NCBI GenBank assembly: GCA_963809795.1
Contig: CAWELN010000020.1
Coordinates: 62,001 to 126,000, forward strand
Reading direction: 5' to 3'
From: DASUAS01 sp963809795
Lineage (GTDB): Bacteria; Actinomycetota; Acidimicrobiia; IMCC26256; DASPTH01
Length of the DNA stretch: 64,000 bases
Position 1 is the first letter of the stretch. Each line of letters starts with the position of its first letter. This document shows, one piece after another, positions 50,674-59,762 of this stretch. A program made the translations under genes and the position numbers. The notes under the pieces were generated by a model. It did no database searches, had not been told where the DNA came from, and saw nothing but the letters and a program-made list of their open reading frames with translations.

Positions 50674-51150
50674 ATGGACGTGAACCAGGAGACCGTCGAC
50701 TACGTCGCGGTGAGCCGCCTCCAGCACGCGTACGCCGACATCGCCACCCGGCGCGCCTGGCGTGAGCTCGACGAGATCTTCGTGCCCGACATCCCGATCG
50801 TCATCGATCTGCGCGACCGCGAGCCGTACCGCTTCGACAGCCGTGACGGGTTCAGGGAGTTCGTCAGCGCCGCCGTCGACCGCTTCGAGTTCTTCGAGTT
50901 CGTGCTGCTCAACACCCGCGTGTACCTCGAGCACGACGGCGACCCCGACACCGCCGTCGCCCGCATGTACATGAGCGAGCTGCGCCAGGACCATGCCGAG
51001 CTCCGTTGGACCGCGGTGTACGGCGTGTACCACGACCGCTTCCGCCGCATCGACGGGCGGTGGTGGTTCGTGTCCCGCAACTACTCGTCGCTGGGCCGGC
51101 CCGCCCGCGACATCGACACCTTCGACTTCCCGTCGCCCGAGCCGTTCTAG
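50674..51150 (+). CDS. SnoaL/NTF2-like protein
   Basis: 158 residues beginning MDVNQETVDYVAVSRLQHAY. The NTF2-like cone is indicated by the N-terminal helix with RLQHAYADIATRRAWREL, then DLRDREPYRFDSRDGFREF and the final YGVYHDRFRRIDGRWWFVSR. No catalytic set is clear; a dehydratase or binding role is typical. It overlaps the convergent inositol-monophosphatase-like gene by four bases (CTAG). Confidence 0.7.
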   Translation: MDVNQETVDYVAVSRLQHAYADIATRRAWRELDEIFVPDIPIVIDLRDREPYRFDSRDGFREFVSAAVDRFEFFEFVLLNTRVYLEHDGDPDTAVARMYMSELRQDHAELRWTAVYGVYHDRFRRIDGRWWFVSRNYSSLGRPARDIDTFDFPSPEPF

Positions 51151-52163
51151 GCCCGCGGAGACCCGAACGGGCCCGCGCGGGGGAAGGTGTTCGCCAGGGC
51201 GTCGAACACCGCCGGGAGCACGCGGTCGGCGAGCTCGCGGTTGGCCACGCCGATCCACGACACCGGCGTGGTGGTGTCGAGCGGGACGTCGAGCGGGGCG
51301 CCGTCGGTCCCGATCACCACGCAGCCGGCCTCCTCGAGGACGAGCGCGGTGCAGCAGTCGTAGGGATGGCACACCAGGGTGGCGGGGAGACCGAGGGTCC
51401 GCAGCGCGAGCGGTCGGACGTCCCCGAGCAGGCGGTCGTGACCCACGAGCAGCTCGTGGAACTGGCCACCGGTGGCGAGGTACTGGTCCTCGAAGATCGC
51501 GAGATCGGCGATGGCCGGCCGTCCGTGCAGCGCCTCCCACACCCGGCCCTCGAACTCCGCCACCAGGGTCTTGCCCGCGGGCAGGAAGCGGGCGAAGGAG
51601 GCGAACCCGTGCTCCAGCCCGGTGGCGGTCGACGGCGTCGCGCGCAACGGGCTGTGCGGTCCACCGGCCCGCCGCACGTCGGTACGGGTGCCGACGACGC
51701 CGCGTGGGCCACTGCCCCGGACGACGCTGTACCGGTCGCTCGCCCACTGCTTGGTCGGGGGCAGCTCGGTCATGACCGCGGCCACGACGTCGGCCAGTGA
51801 TCCGCCGGCCGGCGCGATCGCGGCCAGGCTCCACGCGGCGCGCTTGTCGTACATCAGCCCACGGGTCCCGTCGACGGTGTCGACGATGCAGGTCCACTGC
51901 GGATCGCCGTGCCCGAACGCCACGGGCTCGTCGAGCCCTTCCGACACCACCAGGACCGGTTCGCCCGCCGGCCAGTACTCCTCGAACCAGGGCAGCAGGA
52001 CCGCGTCGCCGATGCGGTCGAGGCCGTAGCTCACGTCGGCCGCGGTGCGCCCCACCACCTCGATGGACGTCGTGCGACCGGCGGCGCGGGCGGTGAGATA
52101 GGCCGCCAACACCCGATCCTGCAACGCGCAGAGCCGGCGGCGGAGCGCGTCGTGATCGGCCAT
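51147..52163 (-). CDS. inositol-monophosphatase-family phosphatase
   Basis: 338 residues from the ATG at 52163. The metal motif VDTVDGTRGLMYDKR has the DxxDGT acidic pair, and the second part PYDCCTALVLEEAG resembles the usual WDxAAxxxIxxEAG with Cys in place of Ala. It is somewhat longer than typical IMPases (about 260). It may dephosphorylate inositol phosphate, histidinol phosphate or another sugar phosphate in the cytosol. Longer starts nearby have no better ribosome site. Confidence 0.75.
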   Translation of the reverse strand: MADHDALRRRLCALQDRVLAAYLTARAAGRTTSIEVVGRTAADVSYGLDRIGDAVLLPWFEEYWPAGEPVLVVSEGLDEPVAFGHGDPQWTCIVDTVDGTRGLMYDKRAAWSLAAIAPAGGSLADVVAAVMTELPPTKQWASDRYSVVRGSGPRGVVGTRTDVRRAGGPHSPLRATPSTATGLEHGFASFARFLPAGKTLVAEFEGRVWEALHGRPAIADLAIFEDQYLATGGQFHELLVGHDRLLGDVRPLALRTLGLPATLVCHPYDCCTALVLEEAGCVVIGTDGAPLDVPLDTTTPVSWIGVANRELADRVLPAVFDALANTFPRAGPFGSPRA

Positions 52164-52223
52164 CGACCCCATCATCGCAGGACGCCGGCTCCGGGCCCGG
52201 AACCGATGTGACATCCTCTCCGC

Positions 52224-53912
52224 ATGGCTTCTGACGCGCGTGATCTCCTCGTTCGCGGTGGCACGGTCGTCGACGGCACCGGCGGGGCGGGTTTCGCCGC
52301 CGACGTCCGGGTCCGAGACGGGCGCATCGCCCAGATCGGCCGCGGTCTTGCCCCAGACGGCGAGCGGGAGCTCGACGCGTCCGGTGCGGTCGTCGCCCCC
52401 GGCTTCCTCGACCTGCACACCCATCTCGACCCGCAGGTGTTCTGGGACCCGGCGTGCGACCCGCAACCGCAGCACGGCGTCACCACCGCGCTGGTCGGCA
52501 ACTGCTCGCTGTCGTTGTTCCCGGTCACCGACGAGCAGCGCATCCCGATCGCCGACATGTTCGCCTTCGTGGAGGACGTGCCACCCGACGCGCTCATCCA
52601 CCACGTGCCGTGGACGTGGCACGACTACGCGGGGTACCGCGATGCCATCGACGCGCGCGGCGCCGGGGTCAACATCGCCGCGCTCATGGGCCATTCGCCG
52701 TTGCGCCTCGTCGTGATGGGCGACGACGCCTGGGAGCGTCCCGCCACGGCCGAGGAGTGCGGCCAGATGGCGGCCATCCTCGACGCCGCGATGGCCGCGG
52801 GCGCGTGGGGGCTCTCGACGTCGTTCTTCGACGAGGACCGCCGCGGGCGCAAGGTGCCGTCGCGCCACGCCGACGACATGGAGTTCGATGTGCTGCTCGA
52901 CGTGCTGGCGGCGCGCCGCCGCGGGTTCGTGGAGTTCGTGCCCGATCTCCTGGGCACCGACGCCGAAGTCGGGATGCACCGCCTCGCCTCGCGCTGCGGC
53001 AAGCGTGGGATCCCACTGACGTGGACGGGGTTCACCACCGCGCGGATGCAGCACTGGCTCGACCTCACCCGCCGGTACCGCGAGCAGGGCATGCAGGTCT
53101 GGCCCCAGCTCTCGCCCCGCAGCGTCGACTTCCGCGTCAACTGGGACAGCAGCATGATGTTCATGAGCATGGCCGAGGGCTGGCACCGGGTCGTGCAGGC
53201 CCGCGGGGCGGAGGCCAAGGCGGCGCTGCTGCGCGATCCACAGTGGCGCGCCACCGCCCGGAGCGAGTGGGACACGGTTGACCGGTCGATGTTCCCGAAC
53301 ACCCGCATCGAGCGCGCCCGGATCGTGGAGGCGAGCAACCCCGACGACGAGAAGTGGATCGGCAAGTCGCTGGCCGACCTCGTCGCCGCGCGTGGCGGTC
53401 ACCCGTCGGACGTGTTCGCCGATTTCGTGCTGGCCAACGACTGCGCACCGGGCATCGTCGCCGTGGGGGTCGCGAACGCCGACGAGGACGAGGTGGCTCG
53501 CGGGCTGCTCGACGACAACGTGCTCATCAGCTCGTCGGACGCGGGCGCCCACGTGCAGATGCTGTGCGCGTCGGGCGACACGACCCTGCTCCTCACCCGC
53601 CACGTGCGCGACCGGGGCGACTTCACGCTCGAACAGGCGATCCACGAGCTCACCGGCCGGCAGGCCGACGCGCTGGGGTTCCACGACCGCGGCGTGCTGA
53701 CCGAGGGCACCGCCGCCGACCTCGTCGTGTTCGCGCTCGACGAGCTGCACTGGGACGACGACGTGTTCGTCGCCGACCTGCCGGACGGGTCCAAGCGGTT
53801 CCGCCGGCCCGAGGGTGGTTACCGTGCCACCGTCGTCGGCGGCGTGCCCGTGCAGGAGCACGGCGAGCTCACCGGCGCGCTGCCGGGCCGGGTGCTCGAC
53901 GTCAACGGCTGA
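52224..53912 (+). CDS. D-aminoacylase/N-acyl-D-amino-acid deacylase-family amidohydrolase
   Basis: 562 residues of the urease-type amidohydrolase superfamily. The N-terminal HxH motif is FLDLHTHLDPQ (His65, His67), with a beta-sandwich start RDLLVRGGTVVDGTG. VGNCSLSLFPV and ISSSDAGAHVQML match the D-aminoacylase subgroup (GNC and SD motifs). It hydrolyses an N-acyl, cyclic or formyl amide; the specific substrate is not inferable. It may follow the IMPase-like gene in pathway context, but the genes are divergent. Confidence 0.8.
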   Translation: MASDARDLLVRGGTVVDGTGGAGFAADVRVRDGRIAQIGRGLAPDGERELDASGAVVAPGFLDLHTHLDPQVFWDPACDPQPQHGVTTALVGNCSLSLFPVTDEQRIPIADMFAFVEDVPPDALIHHVPWTWHDYAGYRDAIDARGAGVNIAALMGHSPLRLVVMGDDAWERPATAEECGQMAAILDAAMAAGAWGLSTSFFDEDRRGRKVPSRHADDMEFDVLLDVLAARRRGFVEFVPDLLGTDAEVGMHRLASRCGKRGIPLTWTGFTTARMQHWLDLTRRYREQGMQVWPQLSPRSVDFRVNWDSSMMFMSMAEGWHRVVQARGAEAKAALLRDPQWRATARSEWDTVDRSMFPNTRIERARIVEASNPDDEKWIGKSLADLVAARGGHPSDVFADFVLANDCAPGIVAVGVANADEDEVARGLLDDNVLISSSDAGAHVQMLCASGDTTLLLTRHVRDRGDFTLEQAIHELTGRQADALGFHDRGVLTEGTAADLVVFALDELHWDDDVFVADLPDGSKRFRRPEGGYRATVVGGVPVQEHGELTGALPGRVLDVNG

Positions 53913-54942
53913 CCGCGGACGCGCCGTAGGCGTCGACCACCGGCGCCAGCTCGGTGGGGTTCGCGCCGTGGAGGATCACGCCGTCGCAGCCCAGCGCGAA
54001 CTGGTTGCGCACCGCGGCCACGCACTGCTCCGGTGAGCCTGCCGCCATCGGGGCGAGCCAATCGGCGGGGATCAGCGTGGCGATGTGCTCGAGCTGCTCG
54101 GTCGTCGCGACGCCGTCGATCGCGCCCTGGAAGTTGGCGACGAGGTCGTCGGCCCGGAACCGCTCGAGCACCGCGGGATCCCATCCGTTGGTGCGGACCA
54201 GCAGGTCGCCGTAGCCCTGGAGGTAGGTCGCCAGGCGCCCGACGGTCTTCTTCAGCCGGAGGTCCGGGGCGATGTGGTCGCCCACGGTGGCGAAGCACGA
54301 CCACACCTTCACCCGGTCGGGATCACGGCCGGCCTGCTCCGCCGCCTCCTTGACCGTGCGCACGCACCGCGCGGTGGTCTCGTCGGTGAAGAAGGTGTGG
54401 AGCACGACCTGGTCGAAGGCACGGCCGCCGAGCGCGAGCGAGTTGGGCCCGAACGCGACCAACCCGAGTGGGACGTCGATCGGCGCGATCCCGAGGTTGA
54501 GGTAGGGCCACGTCCCGGCCGGGCCGTCGTGGCCGAGGATCATCTCGCCCGCCCAGAGCCGGCGCATGATCCCCGCGAAGTCCTCCATCTGCGCGGTCGT
54601 CACGTGCGGGAGGCCCATGGCGTCGAACATCCGGTCGAAGCCCCGGCCGATGCCGAGCGTGAAGCGGCCGCCGGTGAGGCTGTGCATCGTGCTGGCGTAC
54701 GCCGCGAGCACCGTCGGGTGGCGGGTGTTGTGGTTGGTCGCCGCGGTGGCGATGGCGATCTGCTCGCTCACCGCGCCCACCGCGCCCGACAGCGTGGCGG
54801 CCTCCTTCACGTTGAACCGCTCCGAGATGAACACGTGCCCGAGGCCCATGGCCTCGCCGTCGCGGACTTCGTCGAGCAAGGCCCGCGTCGACGGCGGCGC
54901 ACCGGCCAAGGTGTAGAAGCCGAGTTCCTCGAAGCGCGCCAT
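53902..54942 (-). CDS. LLM-class F420-dependent oxidoreductase (TIGR03857-like)
   Basis: 346 residues of the luciferase-like barrel. FEELGFYTLAGAPPSTRALL, the LGIGRGFDRMFDAMGLP stretch, NHNTRHPTVLAAYASTMHSL and the C-terminal GCDGVILHGANPTELAP are consistent with the TIGR03857 subgroup of actinobacteria, which uses F420. AGAGGGG precedes the ATG at 54942. It is divergent from the esterase at 54968. A second F420-linked enzyme supports a catabolic, deazaflavin-rich pathway. Confidence 0.85.
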   Translation of the reverse strand: MARFEELGFYTLAGAPPSTRALLDEVRDGEAMGLGHVFISERFNVKEAATLSGAVGAVSEQIAIATAATNHNTRHPTVLAAYASTMHSLTGGRFTLGIGRGFDRMFDAMGLPHVTTAQMEDFAGIMRRLWAGEMILGHDGPAGTWPYLNLGIAPIDVPLGLVAFGPNSLALGGRAFDQVVLHTFFTDETTARCVRTVKEAAEQAGRDPDRVKVWSCFATVGDHIAPDLRLKKTVGRLATYLQGYGDLLVRTNGWDPAVLERFRADDLVANFQGAIDGVATTEQLEHIATLIPADWLAPMAAGSPEQCVAAVRNQFALGCDGVILHGANPTELAPVVDAYGASAVSR

Positions 54943-54955
54943 CGCACGTCCCCTC

Positions 54956-54961
54956 TACGAT
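54956..54961 (+). promoter_or_regulatory. -10 box TACGAT of the esterase gene
   Basis: TACGAT ends six bases before the ATG at 54968, so the transcript would be leaderless. Confidence 0.55.
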
Positions 54962-54967
54962 CCGGGT

Positions 54968-55951
54968 ATGGCCGAGCATCCTCCCACATCCGTCTACACC
55001 TTTGACCCCGAGCTCGCCGACTTCGCGGCCGTCGCGGTGAACCCGCCACCGGAGAGCGCGGAGGCGGCGAGGGAGCTCTCGCGCTCGTACCTCGACGCGA
55101 TGAACGCCGACGTCGACACGGCGGGTCTCGACATCGACGACCGCCGCATCCCCGGGCCCGAGGGCGCGCCCGAGGTCACCGTGCGTGTCTACCGGCCGGC
55201 GGCCGCACAGGCGCCGGTGTCGGTGCCGGTGCCGGCCATCCTCTACATCCACGGCGGCGGGTTCTTCGTCGGCAGCATCGACACCGAGCACATGGGGTCG
55301 ACCGCACTGGCGCGCCAGCTCGGGGTGGTCGTGGTCTCGGTCGACTACCGGTTGGCGCCCGAGCATCCGTTCCCTGCCGGGATCGAGGACTGCTACGCCG
55401 CGCTGGTGTGGCTGCACGACCACGCCGACGAGCTCGGCGTCGACACCGCCCGGATCGCGGTCAACGGCGGGAGCGCCGGCGGCGGGCTCGCGGCGGGGCT
55501 GGCGCTGCTCGCACGCGACCGGGGCGGCCCGCGCCTGTGCTTCCAGTACCTCGGGATCCCCGAGCTCGACGACCGGCTCGACACGCCCAGCATGCACCGC
55601 TTCCACGACACGCCCATGTGGGCTCGGCCCGCGGCGGAGAAGAGCTGGGAGTGGTACCTGGGCGACGCCCACGGCCGCGACGACGTGTCGCCCTACGCCG
55701 CCCCGGCGCGCGCCACCGACGTCGCCGGCCTCCCGCCGACGTACATCTCGACCATGGAGTACGACCCGCTGCGCGACGAGGGGATCCTGTACGCGCTCAA
55801 GCTGCTCGAAGCCGGCGTCTCGGTGGAGCTGCACTCGTTCCCGGGCACCTTCCACGGCTCGGCGATCGTCACCGGTGCCGCGGTCAGCCGGCGCGCGACC
55901 GTCGAGAGCATGACGGTGTGGCGCCGCGCCCTCGGGCTGGACACCGGCTGA
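54968..55951 (+). CDS. HSL-type esterase/lipase (alpha/beta hydrolase-3)
   Basis: 327 residues of the hormone-sensitive-lipase family. The oxyanion motif is ILYIHGGGFFVGS (HGGG at 95-98), nucleophile Ser169 in NGGSAGGGLAAG, the acid in EYDPLRDEG and His in FPGTFHGSA. It hydrolyses short-chain esters or lactones in the cytosol. TACGAT at 54956 supports the ATG at 54968. It is followed immediately by a TauD-type dioxygenase (stop directly before ATG), suggesting one transcript. Confidence 0.85.
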   Translation: MAEHPPTSVYTFDPELADFAAVAVNPPPESAEAARELSRSYLDAMNADVDTAGLDIDDRRIPGPEGAPEVTVRVYRPAAAQAPVSVPVPAILYIHGGGFFVGSIDTEHMGSTALARQLGVVVVSVDYRLAPEHPFPAGIEDCYAALVWLHDHADELGVDTARIAVNGGSAGGGLAAGLALLARDRGGPRLCFQYLGIPELDDRLDTPSMHRFHDTPMWARPAAEKSWEWYLGDAHGRDDVSPYAAPARATDVAGLPPTYISTMEYDPLRDEGILYALKLLEAGVSVELHSFPGTFHGSAIVTGAAVSRRATVESMTVWRRALGLDTG

Positions 55952-56779
55952 ATGGAGATCGTCGCGCTCGGCGACGCGCTCGGCGTCGAGGTCCGTGGTG
56001 TCGACCTGCACCGGGAGCTCGCGGCGGACCAGGTCGCTACGTTGCGGCGCGCCTTCGACCAACACCACCTGCTCCTGTTCCGTAGCGACATCGTGAGCGG
56101 TGACGAGCAGGTCCGCCTCTGCCGACACTTCGGCCCCATCGCGCCAGAACGGTCCGGCGAGTTCGGCTACATCTCGAACCGGCGTCCGGAGGGTGCGCTA
56201 CGCGAGGGCGCATTGGCCTTCCACTCCGATTTTGCGTTCACCACCGAGCCCGTCCACGCGCTGTCGCTCCATGCACTCGAGGTACCGGCAGGCGGCGCAC
56301 CGACGGTGTACGCCGACGCTCAGTGCGTACTCGAGCGGATGCCGGACGATCTGCGCACGCGTCTCGAATCGCGGTCGGTCGTGAACGTGTACGGGTTCAA
56401 GCTTCCGACCGACCGGCGGATGCGCGAGCGCGACCTTCCAAGCGGATCCCCGATCGTCCTGCGACCGATGGTCGAAGCGCACCCGCGAACGGGCGCTGCC
56501 GTCCTCAACGTCAACGAGATGCACACCGATCGCGTCGTGGGGCTCACCGAGTCGGAGAGCGACGCGCTGCTCGCCGAGATCTATGACGTGCTCTACGGCG
56601 TCGGCAACACCTTCCGGCTCGACTGGCACGTCGGCGACCTCGCGGTGTGGGACAACCTCGCCCTGCAACACCACCGGCCCGACTTCCCGACCACGGAGGG
56701 TCGGACCATGCAACGGGTCTGCATCAACCCCAAGACCGCGGAGCAACTGGTACCGAACCTCGCCGAGCTCCTGGCGTGA
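55952..56779 (+). CDS. TauD/TfdA-family Fe(II)/2-oxoglutarate dioxygenase
   Basis: 275 residues. The facial triad is H91-x-D93 in LAFHSDFAF and a distal His in LALQHHRPDF (about 241), with the 2-oxoglutarate Arg in MQRVCIN. It hydroxylates taurine, sulfonates, phenoxy acids, alkyl sulfates or similar substrates using 2-oxoglutarate and oxygen. The neighbouring TauE-like exporter further up raises a sulfonate possibility, but this is weak inference. The ATG follows the esterase stop without a gap. Confidence 0.8.
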   Translation: MEIVALGDALGVEVRGVDLHRELAADQVATLRRAFDQHHLLLFRSDIVSGDEQVRLCRHFGPIAPERSGEFGYISNRRPEGALREGALAFHSDFAFTTEPVHALSLHALEVPAGGAPTVYADAQCVLERMPDDLRTRLESRSVVNVYGFKLPTDRRMRERDLPSGSPIVLRPMVEAHPRTGAAVLNVNEMHTDRVVGLTESESDALLAEIYDVLYGVGNTFRLDWHVGDLAVWDNLALQHHRPDFPTTEGRTMQRVCINPKTAEQLVPNLAELLA

Positions 56780-56816
56780 ACCGCGCGTGCAGGCGATCAG
56801 CGTGGCTGACCGCGTG

Positions 56817-57656
56817 CTACGGCAGCCCGGCGTGCGGGACGTCGACCCGCACCGTGCGGATGGTGCCGGTGCCGGTGCCCACCACGTCCTCGTCGCGCGC
56901 GCTGGCCGCGGCGACCACGAACAGGGTGCACCCGTCGTCGCCGCCGAGCGCGCACGCGAACGTGTTCTGGCCCACCTCGATGCGGTCGGCGACCTCACCG
57001 CCCTCCCGCACCCGGACCACCGAGGTCCCGGCGGCGTCGGCGAACCAGATCGCACCCTCGGCATCCAGCGTGCACCCGTCGGGCATCACGTCGCCGAGGT
57101 CGGCCCACACGCGGCGGTCGTGCAGCGTGCCGTCGGCCGCGATCGTGAAGGCGGTCGCCCGCCGGCCGAACGTCTCGCCCACGACGAGCGTCGTGCCGTC
57201 GGGGGTGATCACGGAGCCGTTCGGGAACTCGAGTCCCTCGGCCACCACCGTCACCTCACCGTCGGCTGCGACGCGCGCCAGGGTCGTGGGGCGTGGCGCG
57301 GTCCCGAGCTCGAACCCGAAATTGCCGACGTAGGCGCTGCCGTCGCCGGCGACCACCATGTCGTTGCACCGACCGGTGGCGACGCTCGACAGGTCGCCAT
57401 GGCACGTCTGCGTGCCGTCCGGCTCCACCCGGACGACGCGCCGCGACTCCATGGCGACCACGAGCAGCCGACCGTCCGGGAGCCAGCCCAGCCCACTCGG
57501 GAAGTCGTCGAGCTCGACCTCGACGACCCGCTCGCCGTCGTCGCCGACGCTCGAGACGGTGTGCTGGTGGAAGTCGGAGAACCAGAGCCGATCGTCGTGC
57601 CAGCGCGGCCCTTCGCCGAAGTCGATGCCGCTGACGAGGACGGGGGGCCCGGACAC
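56817..57656 (-). CDS. SMP-30/gluconolactonase-family lactonase
   Basis: 279 residues from GTG at 57656. The six-bladed propeller pattern is seen in GIDFGEGPRWHDDRLWFSDF (metal Glu), CNDMVVAGDGSAYVGNFGFE (Asn and Asp), and FPNGSVITPDGTTLVVGETF with a later MPDGCTLDAEGAIWFAD. It hydrolyses sugar or other lactones with a divalent metal. TAGGCT lies seven bases upstream within a hairpin. It is divergent from the zinc alcohol dehydrogenase. Confidence 0.85.
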   Translation of the reverse strand: MSGPPVLVSGIDFGEGPRWHDDRLWFSDFHQHTVSSVGDDGERVVEVELDDFPSGLGWLPDGRLLVVAMESRRVVRVEPDGTQTCHGDLSSVATGRCNDMVVAGDGSAYVGNFGFELGTAPRPTTLARVAADGEVTVVAEGLEFPNGSVITPDGTTLVVGETFGRRATAFTIAADGTLHDRRVWADLGDVMPDGCTLDAEGAIWFADAAGTSVVRVREGGEVADRIEVGQNTFACALGGDDGCTLFVVAAASARDEDVVGTGTGTIRTVRVDVPHAGLP

Positions 57657-57661
57657 GCGGG

Positions 57662-57765
57662 CGAGCCTACGGCTCGAGCGCGGCGGCGGCGGCTTTGCCG
57701 ACCGGCGACGCATGAGCCGGCGCTTGCGCCGGCGACCAAGAAAGGCGGCGGGCGCCGAAGGCGCC
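57662..57765. repeat. three intergenic hairpins between divergent genes
   Basis: CGAGCC-TAC-GGCTCG at 57662-57676, GCCGGCGCTTGCGCCGGC at 57716-57733 and GGCGCC-GAA-GGCGCC at 57751-57765 are separate inverted repeats within 105 bases. The first overlaps the TAGGCT box of the lactonase gene. They may be repeat elements, structured RNA or protein sites. No T-runs follow. Confidence 0.7.
57664..57669 (-). promoter_or_regulatory. -10 box TAGGCT of the lactonase gene
   Basis: TAGGCT on the minus strand lies seven bases before the GTG at 57656, inside the first hairpin. Confidence 0.45.
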
Positions 57766-57777
57766 AAGAGGGACGCG

Positions 57778-57783
57778 TAGGCT
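57778..57783 (+). promoter_or_regulatory. -10 box TAGGCT of the alcohol dehydrogenase gene
   Basis: TAGGCT ends six bases before the ATG at 57790. It is identical to the box of the divergent lactonase gene. Confidence 0.5.
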
Positions 57784-57789
57784 CGACCC

Positions 57790-58773
57790 ATGCGTGCAGC
57801 CGTGCTGAACGACGACCACCAGCTCGAGGTGACCGAGATCGCCGATCCGTCGCCCGGCCCGGGTGAGCTCGTGCTGAAGGTGGCGGCCTGCGGCATCTGC
57901 GGCTCCGACCTGAAGCTCCGGCCCGCGATGCCGGCGGGACTGGTGATGGGGCACGAGTTCTGCGGCGAGGTCGTCGCCACCGGCGCCGACACCGATCCGG
58001 CCTTCCGCGAGGGACGCCACGTCACCGCACTCCCGCTCATCGGCTGCGGTCGCTGCCTGGCGTGCCTCGCCGGCGAGCCCGCGCACTGCGAGCAGGCCGA
58101 CATGGTCGGCGTGGGCGGCAGCCCCGGCGGGTTCGCCGAGTACGTGCGCGTCCACCAGCGCGAGACGGTCGGTCTGCCCGAGCACATCGATCACACGCTC
58201 GGCGCGCTGGTCGAACCGCTCGCCGTCGGCCTGCACGCGGTCGAGCGTGCGCACATCCGCTCGGGCGACAAGGTGCTGGTCGTCGGCGCGGGCCCGGTCG
58301 GGCTCTCGGTGATCACGTGGGCCGCGCGCAGTGGCGCCGGTGAGCTCGTCGTGTCCGACCCGTCGGCGGTGCGGCGCGAGGCCGCCGCGCAGTTCGGGGC
58401 GACTCGCACCGTGGATCCCGAGGCCGAGCCCCTCGAAGCCCGCTACGACGTGGTGATCGAGTGCGTCGGCCTCCCCGGGATGACCGACGTGTGCGTGCGC
58501 GCCGCCGCCCTCCACGGGCACGTCGTGATCGCCGGCGTGTGCACCAAGCCCGATCCCTACGTGCCGATCATGGCCCTCATGAAAGAGCTCACCATGGACT
58601 TCGTCGTGTACTACACGCGACGCGAGTTCTTCGCCGTCAGCGACGCGCTCGCGCACGACGCCGTCGACGCGGCTGCGTTCGTCACCAAGCGGGTCGGGCT
58701 CGAGGGTGCCGACGACGCGTTCACCGAGCTCATCGAAGCCAAGGACCAGCGCAAGATCCTCGTGCTCCCCTGA
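57790..58773 (+). CDS. zinc-dependent alcohol/polyol dehydrogenase (MDR)
   Basis: 327 residues. Catalytic zinc ligands are Cys in ACGICGSDLKL and His-Glu in VMGHEFCGEVV. Structural zinc cysteines are in CGRCLACLAGEPAHC. The Rossmann motif is VVGAGPVGLSVITWA. NAD(P)-dependent oxidation of secondary alcohols or polyols is expected. The adjacent lactonase suggests a sugar-acid or lactone route, but the two are divergent. The start is supported by the TAGGCT box. Confidence 0.85.
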   Translation: MRAAVLNDDHQLEVTEIADPSPGPGELVLKVAACGICGSDLKLRPAMPAGLVMGHEFCGEVVATGADTDPAFREGRHVTALPLIGCGRCLACLAGEPAHCEQADMVGVGGSPGGFAEYVRVHQRETVGLPEHIDHTLGALVEPLAVGLHAVERAHIRSGDKVLVVGAGPVGLSVITWAARSGAGELVVSDPSAVRREAAAQFGATRTVDPEAEPLEARYDVVIECVGLPGMTDVCVRAAALHGHVVIAGVCTKPDPYVPIMALMKELTMDFVVYYTRREFFAVSDALAHDAVDAAAFVTKRVGLEGADDAFTELIEAKDQRKILVLP

Positions 58774-58782
58774 GGGTCCGGG

Positions 58783-59205
58783 TCAGGGCAGCGCCACCGT
58801 CGCGGTCGCCGGCACCAGCACCGTCTCGGGCGCGTCGTGGTCGACGACCGCGAGATCGAGGTCGACCAGCCGTCGGCCGTCCTCGTCGCGCACGGCGGTG
58901 ACGGTGCCCCGGGCCTCGACGGTCATCCCGCGGTTGTTGGGCGCCCGGAAGCTGCACGACATCGCGACGATGCGGCCCTCGTCGCCCATCCAGTCGCGCA
59001 CGAGGTTGTGCAGGTACGACCACATGAGGTTGCCCATGCCGAACGCACCGGCGAAGCCCTGGGCCCGCCCGGCCTCGTCGTCCATGTGGATGGGTACGAA
59101 CTCGTCGTTGACGGCGGCATACCGGTTCCAGTTGTGGAAGCCGGTGGTGCGCACGAACGGCGGCAGCTCGGTGCCGACGCTGACGGTGTCGCGGTCGACG
59201 GCCAT
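58783..59205 (-). CDS. MaoC-like hydratase subunit (HadB-like)
   Basis: 140 residues beginning MAVDRDTVSVGTELPPFVRT. The hot-dog hydratase motif appears as NDEFVPIHMDDEAGRAQGFAG (Asp, His), and NLMWSYLHNLVRDWMGD corresponds to the hot-dog helix. It follows the FAS1-like subunit by two bases and probably forms a heterodimeric (R)-enoyl hydratase like the mycobacterial HadAB/HadBC type. Confidence 0.75.
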   Translation of the reverse strand: MAVDRDTVSVGTELPPFVRTTGFHNWNRYAAVNDEFVPIHMDDEAGRAQGFAGAFGMGNLMWSYLHNLVRDWMGDEGRIVAMSCSFRAPNNRGMTVEARGTVTAVRDEDGRRLVDLDLAVVDHDAPETVLVPATATVALP

Positions 59206-59207
59206 GT

Positions 59208-59735
59208 TCAGTACCGGATCAGCGTGTTGCGCGACGTCTTGACCGTCTCGCCCCGCTGGTTGGTCCAGGTGTCCTCGCTCGTGGTGAAGAGCATGAGGCC
59301 CAGGCGTCCTTCCCGTTCCGAGTAGCCCGCGAGCGTGGTGACCGACGTGATGACGTCACCCGGTCGCATGCGCACGCCGTACTCCACCTCGGTCCCGCCG
59401 TTGATGAGCGACTGCGTCGCCGCCTTCTCCACGCCCAGGACCTCCTCCGCGCTCACGAACCCGCCCGCGGCGCGCGTCACCACACCCGCGTCGGCCTCGG
59501 TCCGGGTCAGCCAGGCGAACGGGTTGAAGTCCTCGGGGGCGACGATCCCGCCGTGCGACGTGCCCGCCGCGTACTCGGCATCCCAGAACAACCGCGGCGC
59601 GGACTCCGGGTAGTAGACGGCGATCGCCCACCGGCGGATGTCGGAGTCGGTGATCGGGAACGACGTGCTCCGTCGCAGCTCGAGGCCGACGATGTCGCGC
59701 ATCTGCGGTGTGATGTGCGTGCGTTCGGGTGCCAT
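59208..59735 (-). CDS. FAS1-like dehydratase/MaoC N-terminal subunit (HadA-like)
   Basis: 175 residues. The region FPITDSDIRRWAIAVYYPES followed by GTSHGGIVAPEDFNPFAWLT fits the FAS1-like N-terminal MaoC domain that lacks the catalytic pair in HadA/HadC-type subunits. GTEVEYGVRMRPGDVITSVT is the typical central segment. With the downstream small MaoC protein it would dehydrate or hydrate an acyl-CoA or acyl-ACP. TAAGCT nine bases upstream supports the ATG at 59735. Confidence 0.75.
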   Translation of the reverse strand: MAPERTHITPQMRDIVGLELRRSTSFPITDSDIRRWAIAVYYPESAPRLFWDAEYAAGTSHGGIVAPEDFNPFAWLTRTEADAGVVTRAAGGFVSAEEVLGVEKAATQSLINGGTEVEYGVRMRPGDVITSVTTLAGYSEREGRLGLMLFTTSEDTWTNQRGETVKTSRNTLIRY

Positions 59736-59762
59736 TGGCGGCGGAGCTTACGCTGCACACGC

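Noticed and set aside
51147..53861. 904-residue minus-strand open frame
   Set aside because: Only the part to 52163 is protein-like (IMPase family). The rest is the antisense shadow of the amidohydrolase.
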